NCBI RefSeq assembly: GCF_018812025.1
Contig: NC_063062.1
Span: 680,754-744,753 of the forward strand
Reading direction: 5' to 3'
DNA from: Megalobrama amblycephala
Taxonomy: Eukaryota; Chordata; Actinopteri; Cypriniformes; Xenocyprididae
DNA: 64,000 nt
Under the pieces are notes generated by a model. The model was not told the origin of the DNA. It searched no databases and was given only the letters and a program-made list of their open reading frames with translations. Within the stretch, counting starts at the first letter, position 1. Each line of letters opens with the position of its first letter. A program made the translations under genes and the position numbers. Shown one piece after another: positions 20,806 through 31,442 of this stretch.

Positions 20806-23542
20806 AGGGTCATGAAACCCCAAAACACTTTTTTTGAGATGTAAACAAATATGTATAGGCTGCACGTCATTGAAAACACTAAAGGTACTCAATGTTATTC
20901 ATAAGTGAAAAATAGTTATTTTTGCATTTTCAGAGCGACTTCTGTCTTCCAGTTTGAAAAGCTGAGTCGGAGCAACGTCACAAAATCTGACGTAATCGTG
21001 TACTTTCGGCCCAAGTATGAGCATGGTCGAATATGCTGACGTAGACCGTTTCGAGCGATTCTCGACATATTCATGACATAAAGCTCATTTAATTCCAATC
21101 ACTGCGCTGTAGTATGCATAAAATTATAATTGCGGTATTATGCATGAGGAAGTCTCACTTTTCTCGGCTCGGTCTCTATGTTGTCATTCAGAGACATATT
21201 GTTGGTGTTAGTTTCCTCAGTGCCACAACACAATGTGTTTTCCTGTGACGCGACCAGAGCAGAGGTTGGGTGCATGTGGATTGTTTTGCTGTGATCTACT
21301 AGCACAAATGGAAAATATGTTCACGTGAGATTGCATAATAGCAGAGAATTCAAATGTCACAAAAGTGCTGTTCATTCACCTCTGCCTGCTCTAGCTGCGT
21401 TCAAACACGTGAGCCGTAGGCTATGTTTCCCTCAGCGCAGTAAGCACGTGTGTTGTTTGTATTTTGCTCGCAATGCGGTCAGATCTGGAGTTTGAATACG
21501 AACACATTAAAAATACGACTGTTATGATATACACGCGGAGCGCATATAATCGGTTTCAGCGCGGAGCTTCGCGTTGTTTAACAACACTAGCCACGTGGCT
21601 CATAGCTCATAAAGAATAAAGTATCCATGTTTAAAGTTTTTATTTCACACATTCTCCTGCACCAAACATTAACCAGCACGGTGTAGTTATGCACACATAT
21701 TTCATCAAGGGTGCTTCAAATTAATTATATGTGCAAATTGGACACTGATACAGTGGTGTAGCCTATCTGAACGCAACGACACGATTATTCTAATAGACAA
21801 AAGACTGATTTTGAGACTGCAGTGCTCGTAAACGTAATCAAAGTAGCCTATTATTAGCCCTATTAAATATTCTTTCGCATTTCTCCCTTGTGCTTGGGAG
21901 TTTGTCATTTTCTCCGTGCTCATATAGTAATATTCATTATTCTGTATAATGAGCCCTGACATGTTAAAGGGTCATGAAACCCCAAAACACTTTTTTTGAG
22001 ATGTAAACAGATATGTATAGGCTGCACATCATTGAAAACACTAAAGGTACTCATTAATGTTATTCATAAGTGAAAAATAGTTATTTTTGCATTTTTCAGA
22101 GCGATTTCTGTCTTCCTGTTTGAAAAGCTGAGTCGGAGCAACGTCACAAAATCTGACGTCATCGTGTACTTTCAAACATGTTGACGTAGATTCTCGACAT
22201 ATATATTCATGATATAAAGCTCATTCAATCCAATCACTGCGCTGTAGTATGCATAAGATTATAATTGCGGTATTATGCATGAGGAAGTGTCACTTCTCTC
22301 ACCTATGTCTCTGAATGACAAGAGACATATCGTTGGTGTTCGTTTCCTCAGTGCTTCAACACAATGTGTTTTCCTGAGACACGACCAGAGCAGAGGTTTG
22401 TGTGGATGTGGATTGTTTTGCAGTAATCTACCAGCACAAATGGAAAATATGTTCGCGTGAGATCGCATTACAGCGGAGAATTCAAATGTCCCAAAAGTGC
22501 TGTTCATTCACCTCTGCCTGCTCTAGCTGCGTTCAAATACACAAGCCGTAGGCTGTTTACCTCAGCACAGCACGTGTGTTTGTATTTTGCTCGCGATGCG
22601 GTCAGAACTGGAGTTTGAATACGAACACATGAAAAATGCGATTGTTTTTATGATACACAGGCGGAGCGCGCATATGCTCGGTCTCAGCGCGGAGCTCCGC
22701 GATGAGTTTAATAACACTAGCCACGTGACACATAGCTAATACAGAAGTATCTGTGTTTAAAGTTTTTATTTCACACATTCTCCTGCACCAAACATTAACC
22801 AGCATGGTGTAGTTATGCACACATATTTCATCAAGTCTTCTTCAAATGAATTATATGTGCAAACTGGACACTGATACAATGGTGTAGCCTATCTGAACGC
22901 GACGACATGATTATTCTAAAAGACTGATTTTGAGACTGCAGTGCTTGTAAATGTAATCAAAGTAGCTATTATTAGCCCTATTAAATATTCTTTCGCATTT
23001 CTCCCTTGTGCTTGGGAGTTTGTTGTCATTCTCTCCATGCTCATATATTAACATTATTCTGTATAATGAGTGTGTTGTATGTCTGTGCTTCATTGGTTGT
23101 TCTCTCCCCTCTTCCCCCCTCTACACTCCCACTTTTCCAGAGCTTTACACGCCCATTTTCACAGACTTTTTGAAACTCAGAGGTGTGAACGACCAGGGAA
23201 AAACAGGGGGGTTTCATGACCCTTTAAACCAGCACTAAAATCCTGATTTATAATCGAGACGCTGTCTGACAAAATCACCATACACATAAGATAAAGACAT
23301 TTGCTGTGATTTTGGCTATATGTACGTAAAATGATCACTCAGGTTAGAAGCAGTAGTATCTATTTTATTTGTTTTTTATTTGAAGCACACGCTCTATGTC
23401 TGTGCTTCATTGGTTGTTCTCTCCCCTCTTCTCCCCCTCTACACTCCCACTTTTCCAGAGCTTTACATGCCCATTTTTTACAGAGTTTTTGCAGCTCAGA
23501 GGTGTGAATGACCAGGCTAAAACAGGGGGGTTTCATGACCCT
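20806..23542. mobile_element. TTAA-type transposon copy 1, interrupted
   Basis: The left end AGGGTCATGAAACCCC follows TTAA at 20802-20805. The right end (gggtttcatgaccct) precedes TTAA at 23543-23546. The body matches the copy at 21968-23223 as far as gtataatgag (about 21951). It resumes at tatgtctgtgcttcattggt (about 23391-23395). The intervening part is an insertion that itself holds copy 2. TTAA duplication with AGGG ends fits Kolobok- or piggyBac-type non-autonomous elements. No transposase is seen. Confidence 0.75.
21968..23223. mobile_element. TTAA-type transposon copy 2, complete, 1256 bp
   Basis: The inverted ends AGGGTCATGAAACCCC and gggggtttcatgaccct are bounded by TTAA at 21964-21967 and 23224-23227. 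The flanks joined across one TTAA give acatg-TTAA-accagc. Exactly this uninterrupted sequence is found in inverted form at about 23771-23784, proving the insertion site. The inside contains words such as cgtcacaaaatctgacg but no transposase frame. It is therefore a non-autonomous element, younger than the sequence it entered. Confidence 0.9.
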
Positions 23543-23793
23543 TTAACCTGATCTAGCTTCGGAGACCCCCTGGTACTACCGCACGAGCGCGAGATTTTGC
23601 TTTCCTGTTGCAGGCGCACCTCTCAGAGAACAAATAGAATAGATACTATTGCTTCTAACCTGAGTGATAATTTTACGTGTACATATAGCCAAAATCACAG
23701 CAAATGTCTTTATGTTGTGTGTATGGTGATTTTGTCAGACAGCGTCTCGATTATAAATCAGGATTTTAGTGCTGGTTTAACATGTCAGGGCTC
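23228..23793. repeat. Inverted repeat arms of about 150 bp
   Basis: The left arm (23228-23370, beginning accagcactaaaatcctg) is complementary to the right arm (about 23625-23793, ending ttagtgctggtttaacatgt). A few differences occur. The 250 bp between them holds the tail of TTAA-type copy 1 plus unique DNA. The outermost end, read inward, is gccctgacatgttaaaccag. It may be a foldback element or two inverted copies of one unit. The history is not fully resolved. Confidence 0.8.
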
Positions 23794-23844
23794 AAACTTT
23801 ACTTTCCCAACCGGACAAGGATCTGATTAAAACGTCAATACCAC

Positions 23845-23879
23845 AAAAACAAACAAACAAACAAACAAACAAAAAAACA
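23845..23879. repeat. (CAAA)n microsatellite
   Basis: About seven copies of aaac followed by an A run. Confidence 0.9.
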
Positions 23880-25032
23880 GCAACTTGGGAATCACCAAAA
23901 CACGAGTATGACTGATTTTTATCACATTTAGCGTTAGTGACGATTGATAGTGGATAATAATAGGCTGTATAATGTAGGCTACTGGTGATAACAAGGTTGT
24001 GCTGTTGAGGCTCGCGCACCATCTCGAGGAGAAATGGAAACATGAGTGAAGCGCACACAAAAAGAAACTCAGTTAAACATACTGAGGTAAAAATTCAAAA
24101 TGTGGAGTTTTTATAACTTGATACTGGTAAGCAAAACCACACGACCAAGAATGCTGTTTTCCTAAATAGGCTACCATCACGATTAAAAATGTGACACTGA
24201 TTTCACACAACAGTTCAATTAACAAGTAGTTAATATTAAGTCACTTACATTTTAGAAGGAACATTGACTTTTTTTTTTTCTTCAATTTTATCAGTGAAAA
24301 TAGTTTCAAACAAAGATCACAGCAGTACCAAAGCGCAACAATCAGCCTTGTTTTCACTACTGAATGGTTCAGTGTATTGAATGAATCAGTTGAGTTAAAG
24401 ATTAAATGACCCATTCATAAACAACTGCCTCATTCTTGAATGAATCAGCCATTGGAATGAATCATTTGAATGAATGAATCAATGACCCACTCAATAAGAC
24501 GGTTACTTGCCGCCACCTACTGGTGGTTTAGTTTCATTTTTAAAAGTAATTCCCCCCCAACATTTCATATTTGTATTTTCAAAAAATATTTAAAACAATC
24601 CCATAACATTATTTAATGCAGTTGTAATCAATCAAAAATATGTAGATTCACATATATGTCAAAGCTGCAATATTCTGAAAGGATATTGCGTCTGAACAAA
24701 TTTATATTTCCTCCACAAAAAAATACTATTTTTTTCCGTACGAGCAACTGTTACTCATACAAGTAACCGATTTATGCGTGTCCACATGAAAAGGCTTAAT
24801 GCAATGTAATCTTAATGGGCTGCGTTCCAGTCACCATTTCATGTTGTCTGACAAAAAAACAGAAAAAAAAATATATAGATGAAACAATTTTATTGGGAAT
24901 TTGGCTGTATTAAAATATATTATGTGAGCAAAAGGGTAGCAGCAGAGAAGCAAACAAATGTAAAGGGCTGACGCTTGGCAGAATGCGAATACATGCATAA
25001 TGCATCTAGCGACATTTAGCGGCATATATATA
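23880..25032. other. dnajb14 intron 1, repeat debris
   Basis: No gene. Bases 24365-24485 repeat gaatgaatca-type words. Bases 24500-24530 (gccgccacctactggtgg) resemble a common fish repeat. Nothing else is organised. Confidence 0.4.
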
Positions 25033-26013
25033 TTAGAGCCCGACCGATATGGATTTTTGGGGGCCGATGCTGATATTAACTCGAAAAGAGCCGATTTATA
25101 AGCCGATATTTTGATTTTGAAAATAAACTGGATATTAGACCCATTTCCTATAAACTACACTTACACAACATTCAATAGCAAAATATCTGCCTGTTCTATG
25201 TATGTGGGCTGTATAAACCATTTTCCAGAAGGGATTATGTTAAAAAAAGCCTTAGATTACAGTCTCAATGACTAAACAATTGCACATCAAAAGTATATAT
25301 TTTATTAATGATCAAAAAACAGTCTGGTTTTAAACATTTAACAGTTTTACTTACTTCCAGTTGAAGCTGGTTTTAACAGTCTGTGTGTGTACTGTAAATA
25401 AATTATAATACTAAAGTTAAAGTAAAAGAGCTATACCAAACAAATTCAATATTCCACAAAACCATGCCAATGAATTGAAAATAAAATTAAAATGTTAAAT
25501 GGGAAACACTGCAGATATATTTAGAATAAGTTAAACGCTAACGTTATAGTTTGACCTCTTATTAACGTTCGCGCTCTTCCACTGATAAACATGGTATTAG
25601 CTTTGTGGCTAATCTAATATAGCAATGCATTAGCGGCTGTAAGTGATGTTACAGAATATTTAGAAGTGATAACGATAGGACCGTTAGCTAGAACTACCAC
25701 ACTGTTTTTATATACAGTGAACTAAATCTACAATCATTTCACATGACGAACGACAGACTCACCGTCAAAAGAGTACATCTCCGTGGCTCGGCTGATAGCT
25801 TTCTTCTGTAGTGGATTTCTGGCGCTGTTGTCAACTGGGGAGTTGCAGAGCTCCCTCTGGTGGGCAAACTATGCAACACTCATAACATGAGTGAAGCATG
25901 AGACTCTGTTTCTCATGTTTCATCGGCCGTTATAAACGCCGATGCCGATTTAAATGCAGTTAGCTCATATCGGCCGATAATATCGGCCAGCCGATATATC
26001 GGTCGGGCTCTAA
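25033..26013. mobile_element. 981 bp inverted-repeat DNA element (TTAGAGCCCGACC)
   Basis: The left end TTAGAGCCCGACCGATAT is the exact complement of the right end atatcggtcgggctctaa. Further inverted words (cggccgat) follow inside. Both flanks are TA repeats, compatible with a tatatata duplication but not proving it. The middle lacks a transposase, so it is a non-autonomous element. It lies inside hAT-like sequence that resumes at 26014. Confidence 0.85.
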
Positions 26014-26102
26014 TATATATATATATGGCATTAAAAAAAATTGGCATTAAAAAGGCATTTAAAAACCTTAAATTAGATTTGATGAAACCTGTAGAAACCC
26101 TG
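26014..26102. mobile_element. hAT-like element, right terminus
   Basis: It ends cctgtagaaaccctg, which on the opposite strand reads CAGGGTTTCTACAGG, with cattaaaa words behind it. See the left-type end at 20392. Confidence 0.5.
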
Positions 26103-27030
26103 TAATACGTATTGCCATGTAGATGTCTTAACTTACTATCAAACGTGAAGTTTGGAGCAGATCAGACATTGTACGCCTGAGTTACAACGACTTTCTGTTT
26201 CGTGCCATTAATCGCATACATTGGCACTAAATCATTCAACACCACACAAGTGTTGAATGATTTAACGTGTTTCTAGTATGTTTGGTACTTCGTGGCATAT
26301 TGAAATGTGTTTCGAGGAGTGAATTACAGTGCAAAGCATGCCATTTCCTGTTGCCAGCAGGTGGCGTTATGACTAATTGAATATTGGCATATAGATGTCT
26401 TGAGGCCTGGACTCTCATCAAACATGAGAAGTTTGGGCCAGATCAGACATTGTATGCCCGAGTTATAACAACTTCCTGTTTCATGGTGAAACATCCAATT
26501 TTGTCAGGACGCCACAGACACGCACTTCAGCAAAAACTCTAGATCTTCGCGATTTAACATTACAAAGGCCTTTAGATTAGACTGACCAAATATGACCTTG
26601 ATCTGATTAAAGCTCTAGAAGGAGTTTGTTAATGTACAACGTCTGGAAATGGCAAAAATAGCACAAATTTTCCAAAGGTAATTCAAAATATCCAACTTCC
26701 TGTCAGTTTTCAGATTTTGCTCCAAGAGACTTTTTTGTATGTATGGGACTGTTAGATGTGTGTGCTGAATTTCATACTTGTATGTAAAACGTAGCATCAG
26801 GGGCACTTCGTTGAAATTTTGTAGGTGGCGTTATCGAGCCATTTTGCCACAACTAATTCTGAAACCCATATCAGATGTAAATTTTCACCATTTCTGACAC
26901 GTGTGCAAAGTTTCATGAGTTTTTGAGCATGTTTAGGTCCTCAAAAATGTGATTCATTTCGGAGAAGAAGAAGAATTGGCCGAGCATTACAATAGGGTCC
27001 TCACACCATCAGTGCTCGGGCCCTAAATAC
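26103..27030. repeat. Dispersed repeat ending tgctcgggccctaa
   Basis: It contains two direct, diverged copies of a stretch (about 26110-26185 and 26376-26475) sharing atagatgtcttga and cagatcagacattgta. It ends with caccatcagtgctcgggccc. The end sequence appears inverted at 27731-27770 in intron 2. The widespread word ggtggcgttat occurs twice. No coding capacity. Confidence 0.6.
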
Positions 27031-27528
27031 AAGCAATTCTATGTAAATTAATTGTGGAAATTAAATTACAGAAAATATTTATAAAACAAAAGGTATTTAA
27101 TTGCATAATGACAAAACAGAAAAATTTGGTAAAAAAAAAAAAATACACACCATTACCTGTAAAATTACAATATGCTGATTTGTTGGTCTGTTCATATGCA
27201 TTTTTGTGTGACACATTTTGTCATCCTTTTTACGCCATCGCTGCATTATAAGATTATATAAAAGGAGATTATCTTTGACAAATGTGCCTCAAGATTCTCA
27301 TGTTCTGTTTTTTTTTTTTCTTTTGTGCTCTGTCTTATGTAATGAGTGAATACCTAATGGACACCAATATGAAAGAGGACTGTCAGACATTAGTAATTAT
27401 ACCTCAAAAAAGGTATAATTGACCTTGTAGATTCATTTTAAATAACCGTTTAGCTTATTCATGAATGGCATTTTAATTTCCCGGTCAAATCTGCTATTTG
27501 CATTTACCTAGTTATGTTTTGTTGGCAG
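27031..27528. other. dnajb14 intron 1, right end
   Basis: AT-rich, no element seen. The final bases provide the acceptor for exon 2 (ttatgttttgttggcag). Confidence 0.5.
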
Positions 27529-27706
27529 TGTTGTTGGAAGCCTTGCTGAGGAATGGTACTTCACCAGGGAACAGCACTGCATACTGCAGAAAGTCATCAA
27601 ATGAAACAGACCCTAGATCCCAAACCCAATATGAGGCACAGAAACAGGATTCAGCTGTAGATTTAACAAAAGGATTTACCAAGGAGCAAGCTGAAGGGGT
27701 ACAAAG
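27529..27706 (+). CDS. dnajb14: dnajb14 exon 2 (linker before J domain)
   Basis: It completes codon 45 and encodes residues 46-103, plus two bases of codon 104. It begins LLEALLRNGTSPGNS and ends KGFTKEQAEGVQ. The ends correspond to the conserved parts of DNAJB14 (LLE..., then KGYTKDQ-like). The Ser/Thr/Asn-rich middle is the variable linker. The acceptor is ttggcag|TG and the donor is CAAAG|GTAAGT. It contains no domain with a known activity. It joins the N-terminal segment to the J domain on the cytosolic side of the ER membrane. Confidence 0.88.
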
Positions 27707-27730
27707 GTAAGTGATCTTGTGTATATATTA

Positions 27731-27790
27731 TTAGGACCCAAGCACTGAAGGTGCCGTGGTTCCTATTGTATTCTTAAGGATAATTTATTA
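27731..27790. repeat. Inverted fragment of the ggcccgagcactg repeat
   Basis: ttaggacccaagcactgaag and the following bases are the complement of the end of the 26103-27030 repeat, with several differences. It lies 24 bp after the exon 2 donor. Confidence 0.5.
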
Positions 27791-27949
27791 ATTTATCTTA
27801 ATTAAGATTTAGGTGCTTTTGGGACTTCTAACATGCTTAAAGACTAGTGGAATTTTGCACAGTCAGGTAAAAGATAGTACATGATCAGGCCTGGGATGGC
27901 GAGGTTAGGTTCTGCAGCACCCTTTTAGGCAGTCCATAAACTAGGAGCA

Positions 27950-28030
27950 TATACACTCGCCAGCCACTTTATTAGGTACAGCCTGCTAGTACTGGGTCGT
28001 ACCCCCTTTTCTACTCAGAGCATGTAGCCA
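27950..28030. repeat. Tc1-like terminal fragment
   Basis: Bases 27955-28010 (cgccagccactttattaggt and on) match the ends of the Tc1-like family also seen at 53340-53655 and 59600-59705. Only the end remains. Confidence 0.5.
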
Positions 28031-29067
28031 GTTGATCTTTGAGCAGTTTGTCAAAAGACCTTTGATTAATGGAAAGATAAGGCTGCAGCCTGGCACAAAC
28101 TTAGGGTCCTTAGAGGACTTTTAGCTCAGCATCATCTTCATGTCAGAATTTCTCAAAATCAGCTTGTGATCTTGTGATCATTGATCTTTTAAGTGTGAAG
28201 ATGTCACACTCTGGGAGGGGAATGAGCAAATAAGGAGTATGTAAGAGATGGCCCAGTGGTCAGAGGGAATAATTACAGTCAAGCTGGCCAGAGGTTTAGT
28301 GGTTCCCAAAAAGGTGGTTTATTATCGTGAGGGGGTGGGAAAAATTACAAGGCCACATACTGGAATACCAACAGGCTACACCAAATATTCTGGTCCAATT
28401 TGCAACAGGGTCTCCTTTGCTTCCAACAAACAAGACTCCTCATGAGCTCCATAGCTCCTTACTTATAAGGGCTCCATCTTCAGACTGTACCAAATGAACC
28501 AACAGGGTCCATACATACATACAATACATTATACTCAAAAGAGAAAAACAAAACAAAACAAAAACATGACACATATACACAAATAACAATCAGTGTAAAC
28601 CCATGAATACTTAAACACACCATATAAAAATGAAAAAGGAAAAGAAAAGTAAAGAATCCTTCAGCTGCTATTCCCCTTCCCCCAGACAAAACTACCAACG
28701 GTTCAGTCCAATTAGGGCATGCTAATGCTATAAAAACCTGTTTGATCCACATGGTCTGTTTGATGGAGCAGAATTAGTCTGGAAGGCCAACATTATTTAT
28801 TATTTGAAAATAATAACCGATTGAACAAAATGTTGGCCAAAAAAACAAAACAAAACAACAACAACAACCTAATATCATACTCAATTGAACCAGGCAAAAC
28901 AATTACACAACACCATAATGATTTAAAAGATGGTAAATGCCGGCATAATCAAGTAATGGTGTGTGCATACGTATCAAGCCCATGTAATTTCTAGTCTGTC
29001 ACCAAGCTTACCTTGTGACAGAGTACTTTCAGAGGAAAACTTTTGACTTCTAGTAGGGTGCTTTACA
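28031..29067. other. dnajb14 intron 2, no gene
   Basis: No supported feature. Bases 28215-28450 are richer in G and form an open frame of 65 codons without recognisable content. Confidence 0.4.
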
Positions 29068-29075
29068 TATAAAAT

Positions 29076-29546
29076 TAGAGTTGTCAAAAGTACAGACTTC
29101 AGTACCTAGTCTGTGCTGAAATTTAAAAAATGTAATGCTTTGAGCTAATTTGAAAACATCTCTGATTGGCTATTGTATTTACACACTCATTGGATATGTC
29201 TGTGATTGGCTTCAATGATAAACGCTTCAAAAACATTGTAAATAGTCATCAGTGACGCTCTTCGCCGAGTGCTTACACAGGTACACACGGGAGCATTTGA
29301 AAGCAGGCATCTATTGTGGACCAGTCTGCTGATAGACATCTGCTTTCAAACGCTTCCTCTCCCGCTTTCAAATTCAAATACTTCCATGTGATTTCAAACA
29401 CTCCTGTGCGTTGATCATTGTTGCCAATCACAGACATATCCGATGAGCGTGAGAACATAATGGCCAGTCAGAGGTGTTTACGAATCCACTCAAAGCCTCA
29501 CATTTTTAAAATTTCAGTACCCAAGTCAGTACTTTTGACAACTCTA
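29076..29546. mobile_element. 471 bp MITE with 8 bp near-duplication
   Basis: The ends are inverted: TAGAGTTGTCAAAAGTAC at the left pairs with gtacttttgacaactcta at the right. The flanks are tataaaat and tatgaaat, seven of eight identical, as expected of a hAT-type target duplication with one later change. The inner sequence keeps paired stretches (tttgagctaattt and its counterpart). A related piece with the attggc motif lies near 57760-57900. Confidence 0.8.
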
Positions 29547-29619
29547 TATGAAATTGGATTGGGTGTTAAGAGAAGAACCTTCAAGCAAACCGACCAGTCT
29601 CTTTGAAACCGACCAGTCT

Positions 29620-29732
29620 CTTTGACACACACCTACACACACCTACACACACCTACACACACCTACACACACCTACACACACCTACACACACCTACACAC
29701 ACCTACACACACCTACACACACACACACACAG
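29620..29732. repeat. (ACCTACACAC)n microsatellite
   Basis: About nine to ten perfect copies of a 10 bp unit, ending in a (CA)n run. Confidence 0.97.
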
Positions 29733-30099
29733 AGTTGTGGTCAGAATTATTGGCACCCTTGATAAATATGATCAAAGATGACTGTAAAAAATAAATCTGC
29801 CTTGTTTATCCTTTTGATCTTTAATTCATAAAATTAAATAATAAGCAAATATCTAACCTTTCATTGAAGGAAAAGAATTGAAAGTGGGGGGAAAATCGCA
29901 TTATGAAATAAATGTTTTTCTCCAAAACATGTTGGTCACAATTATTGGCACCCTTTTATTCAATACTTTTTGCAACCTCATTTTGCCAAGTCCTCACCTA
30001 TAATGCCTGGTGAGTTTGGAGAACACCTGACAATAGATCAGAGAGCATTCCTTCATGCAGAATCTCTACAGATCCTTCAGATTCCCAGCTCCATGTTGG

Positions 30100-31330
30100 T
30101 GCTTCTTCTCTTCAGTTCAGTCCACTCATTTTCTATAGGGTTCAGGTCAGGGGTCTGGGATGGCCATGGCAGAAGCTTCATTTTGTGCTAAGTGATACAT
30201 TTTTGTGTTGGTTTTGATGTTTGTTTTGGATCAATGTCCTGATGGAAGATCCAACCATGGCCCATTATTGGATTTCTAGCAGAAGCTGTCAGGTTTTGAT
30301 TTTTTTATCTGTTGGTATTTGATAGAATCCATGATACCATGTATCTGAACAAGATGTCCAGGACCTCCAGCAGAAAAAATAGGCCCACTACATTAAAGAT
30401 CCAGCAGTATATTTAACCGTGGGCATGGGGTACTTTTTTTCCATGTGTGCACCAAACCCATCTTTTTTAGTTTCATCTGACCATAGAAGCCAGTCCCGTT
30501 TGAAGTTCCAGTCTTGTCTGACAACTGAATATGCTGGAGATTGTTTCTGGATGAGAGCAGAGGATTTTTCTTGAAACCCTCCCAAACAACTTGTGGGGAT
30601 GTAGGTGCTGTTTGATAATTTTTTTAGGCTTTCTGAGACTCAAGACTCAACTAATCTCTGCAATTCTCCAGCTGTGATCCTTGTTGAGTCTTTGGCTACT
30701 CAAACTTTCCTCCTCAATTCGCATTAGGATGATTTAGACACACCACCTCTTCCAGGCAGATTTGTAACATCTTTAGTTAAGTCAAGTCAAATTTATTTAT
30801 ATAGCGCTTTTACAATTGGTAATTGTTTCAAAGCAGCTTTACATATTAGAAGCACAGAAAAAAGGGAAGTGGTTAAAAATAAGCTGTACAAACAAGCGTG
30901 GTAATATGTAACATATACAAGATGGTGCTACATTAAGCCAATGTCGGCTGACTCCCAGGGGTGGAAAAAACCCCCTAGGAGAAAAACCCAGCGTGCTAAC
31001 ACTGGGAAAAAAGTCCTAGGAGGGAAAAAACCCCTTGGAAGATATATATAATATATGTAAATGGATATGGAGATCAAAATCTGAATTATACATTTTTATT
31101 ATAGAGATTAAAAATAGATTATATATAAATATATGTAAGCGGATACGGGGATTAAAAATCTGAATTTAGTTGATTGGAACTTCTTAATTATTGCCCTGAT
31201 AGTGGAAGTGGAGATTTTTCAAGCTTTAACTATTTTCTTACAGCCACTTCCTATTTTGTGAAACTCAACAATCTTTTGCTGCACATCAGAACTATATTCT
31301 TTGGTTTTTCTCATTGTGATGAATGAGTAA
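30100..31330 (-). pseudogene. Outer Tc1 transposase remnant
   Basis: The minus strand at about 31320 starts MRKTKEYSSDVQQKIVEF, then an in-frame stop, then STSTIRAIIKKFQST: the paired-like DNA-binding region. Beyond the SINE-like insertion it continues with DVTNLPGRGG. Nearer 30585-30388 comes LLWSDETKKDGFG, the first catalytic Asp of the DDE domain, then PTVKYTAGSLM. The remaining catalytic region (30385-30000) is too decayed to read in one frame. Stops and frameshifts make it inactive. Confidence 0.8.
30779..31164. mobile_element. SINE-like repeat copy 2 inside Tc1
   Basis: It begins aagtcaagtcaaatttattt and atatagcgcttttacaat, like the copy at 14990. It is flanked by TTTAGTT at 30772-30778 and 31165-31171. 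Joining the flanks restores the reading of the interrupted transposase (STKDVTN), which confirms the boundaries. Inside are repeated cccctaggag-like words and repeated ggagatcaaaatctgaat segments. Confidence 0.85.
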
Positions 31331-31442
31331 GCGAATTTGGCCTTTGTGTTTCCTCATGTTTATACTTAAGTCATGGCTGGACAATTTCATGTTCATGATC
31401 ACCCTGGTGTGCTAAAAAAATGTAAATATGAATGGGAATATA

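Noticed and set aside
29603..29794. Frame of repeated HTPTHTYTHL residues
   Set aside because: Translation of the 10 bp microsatellite unit.
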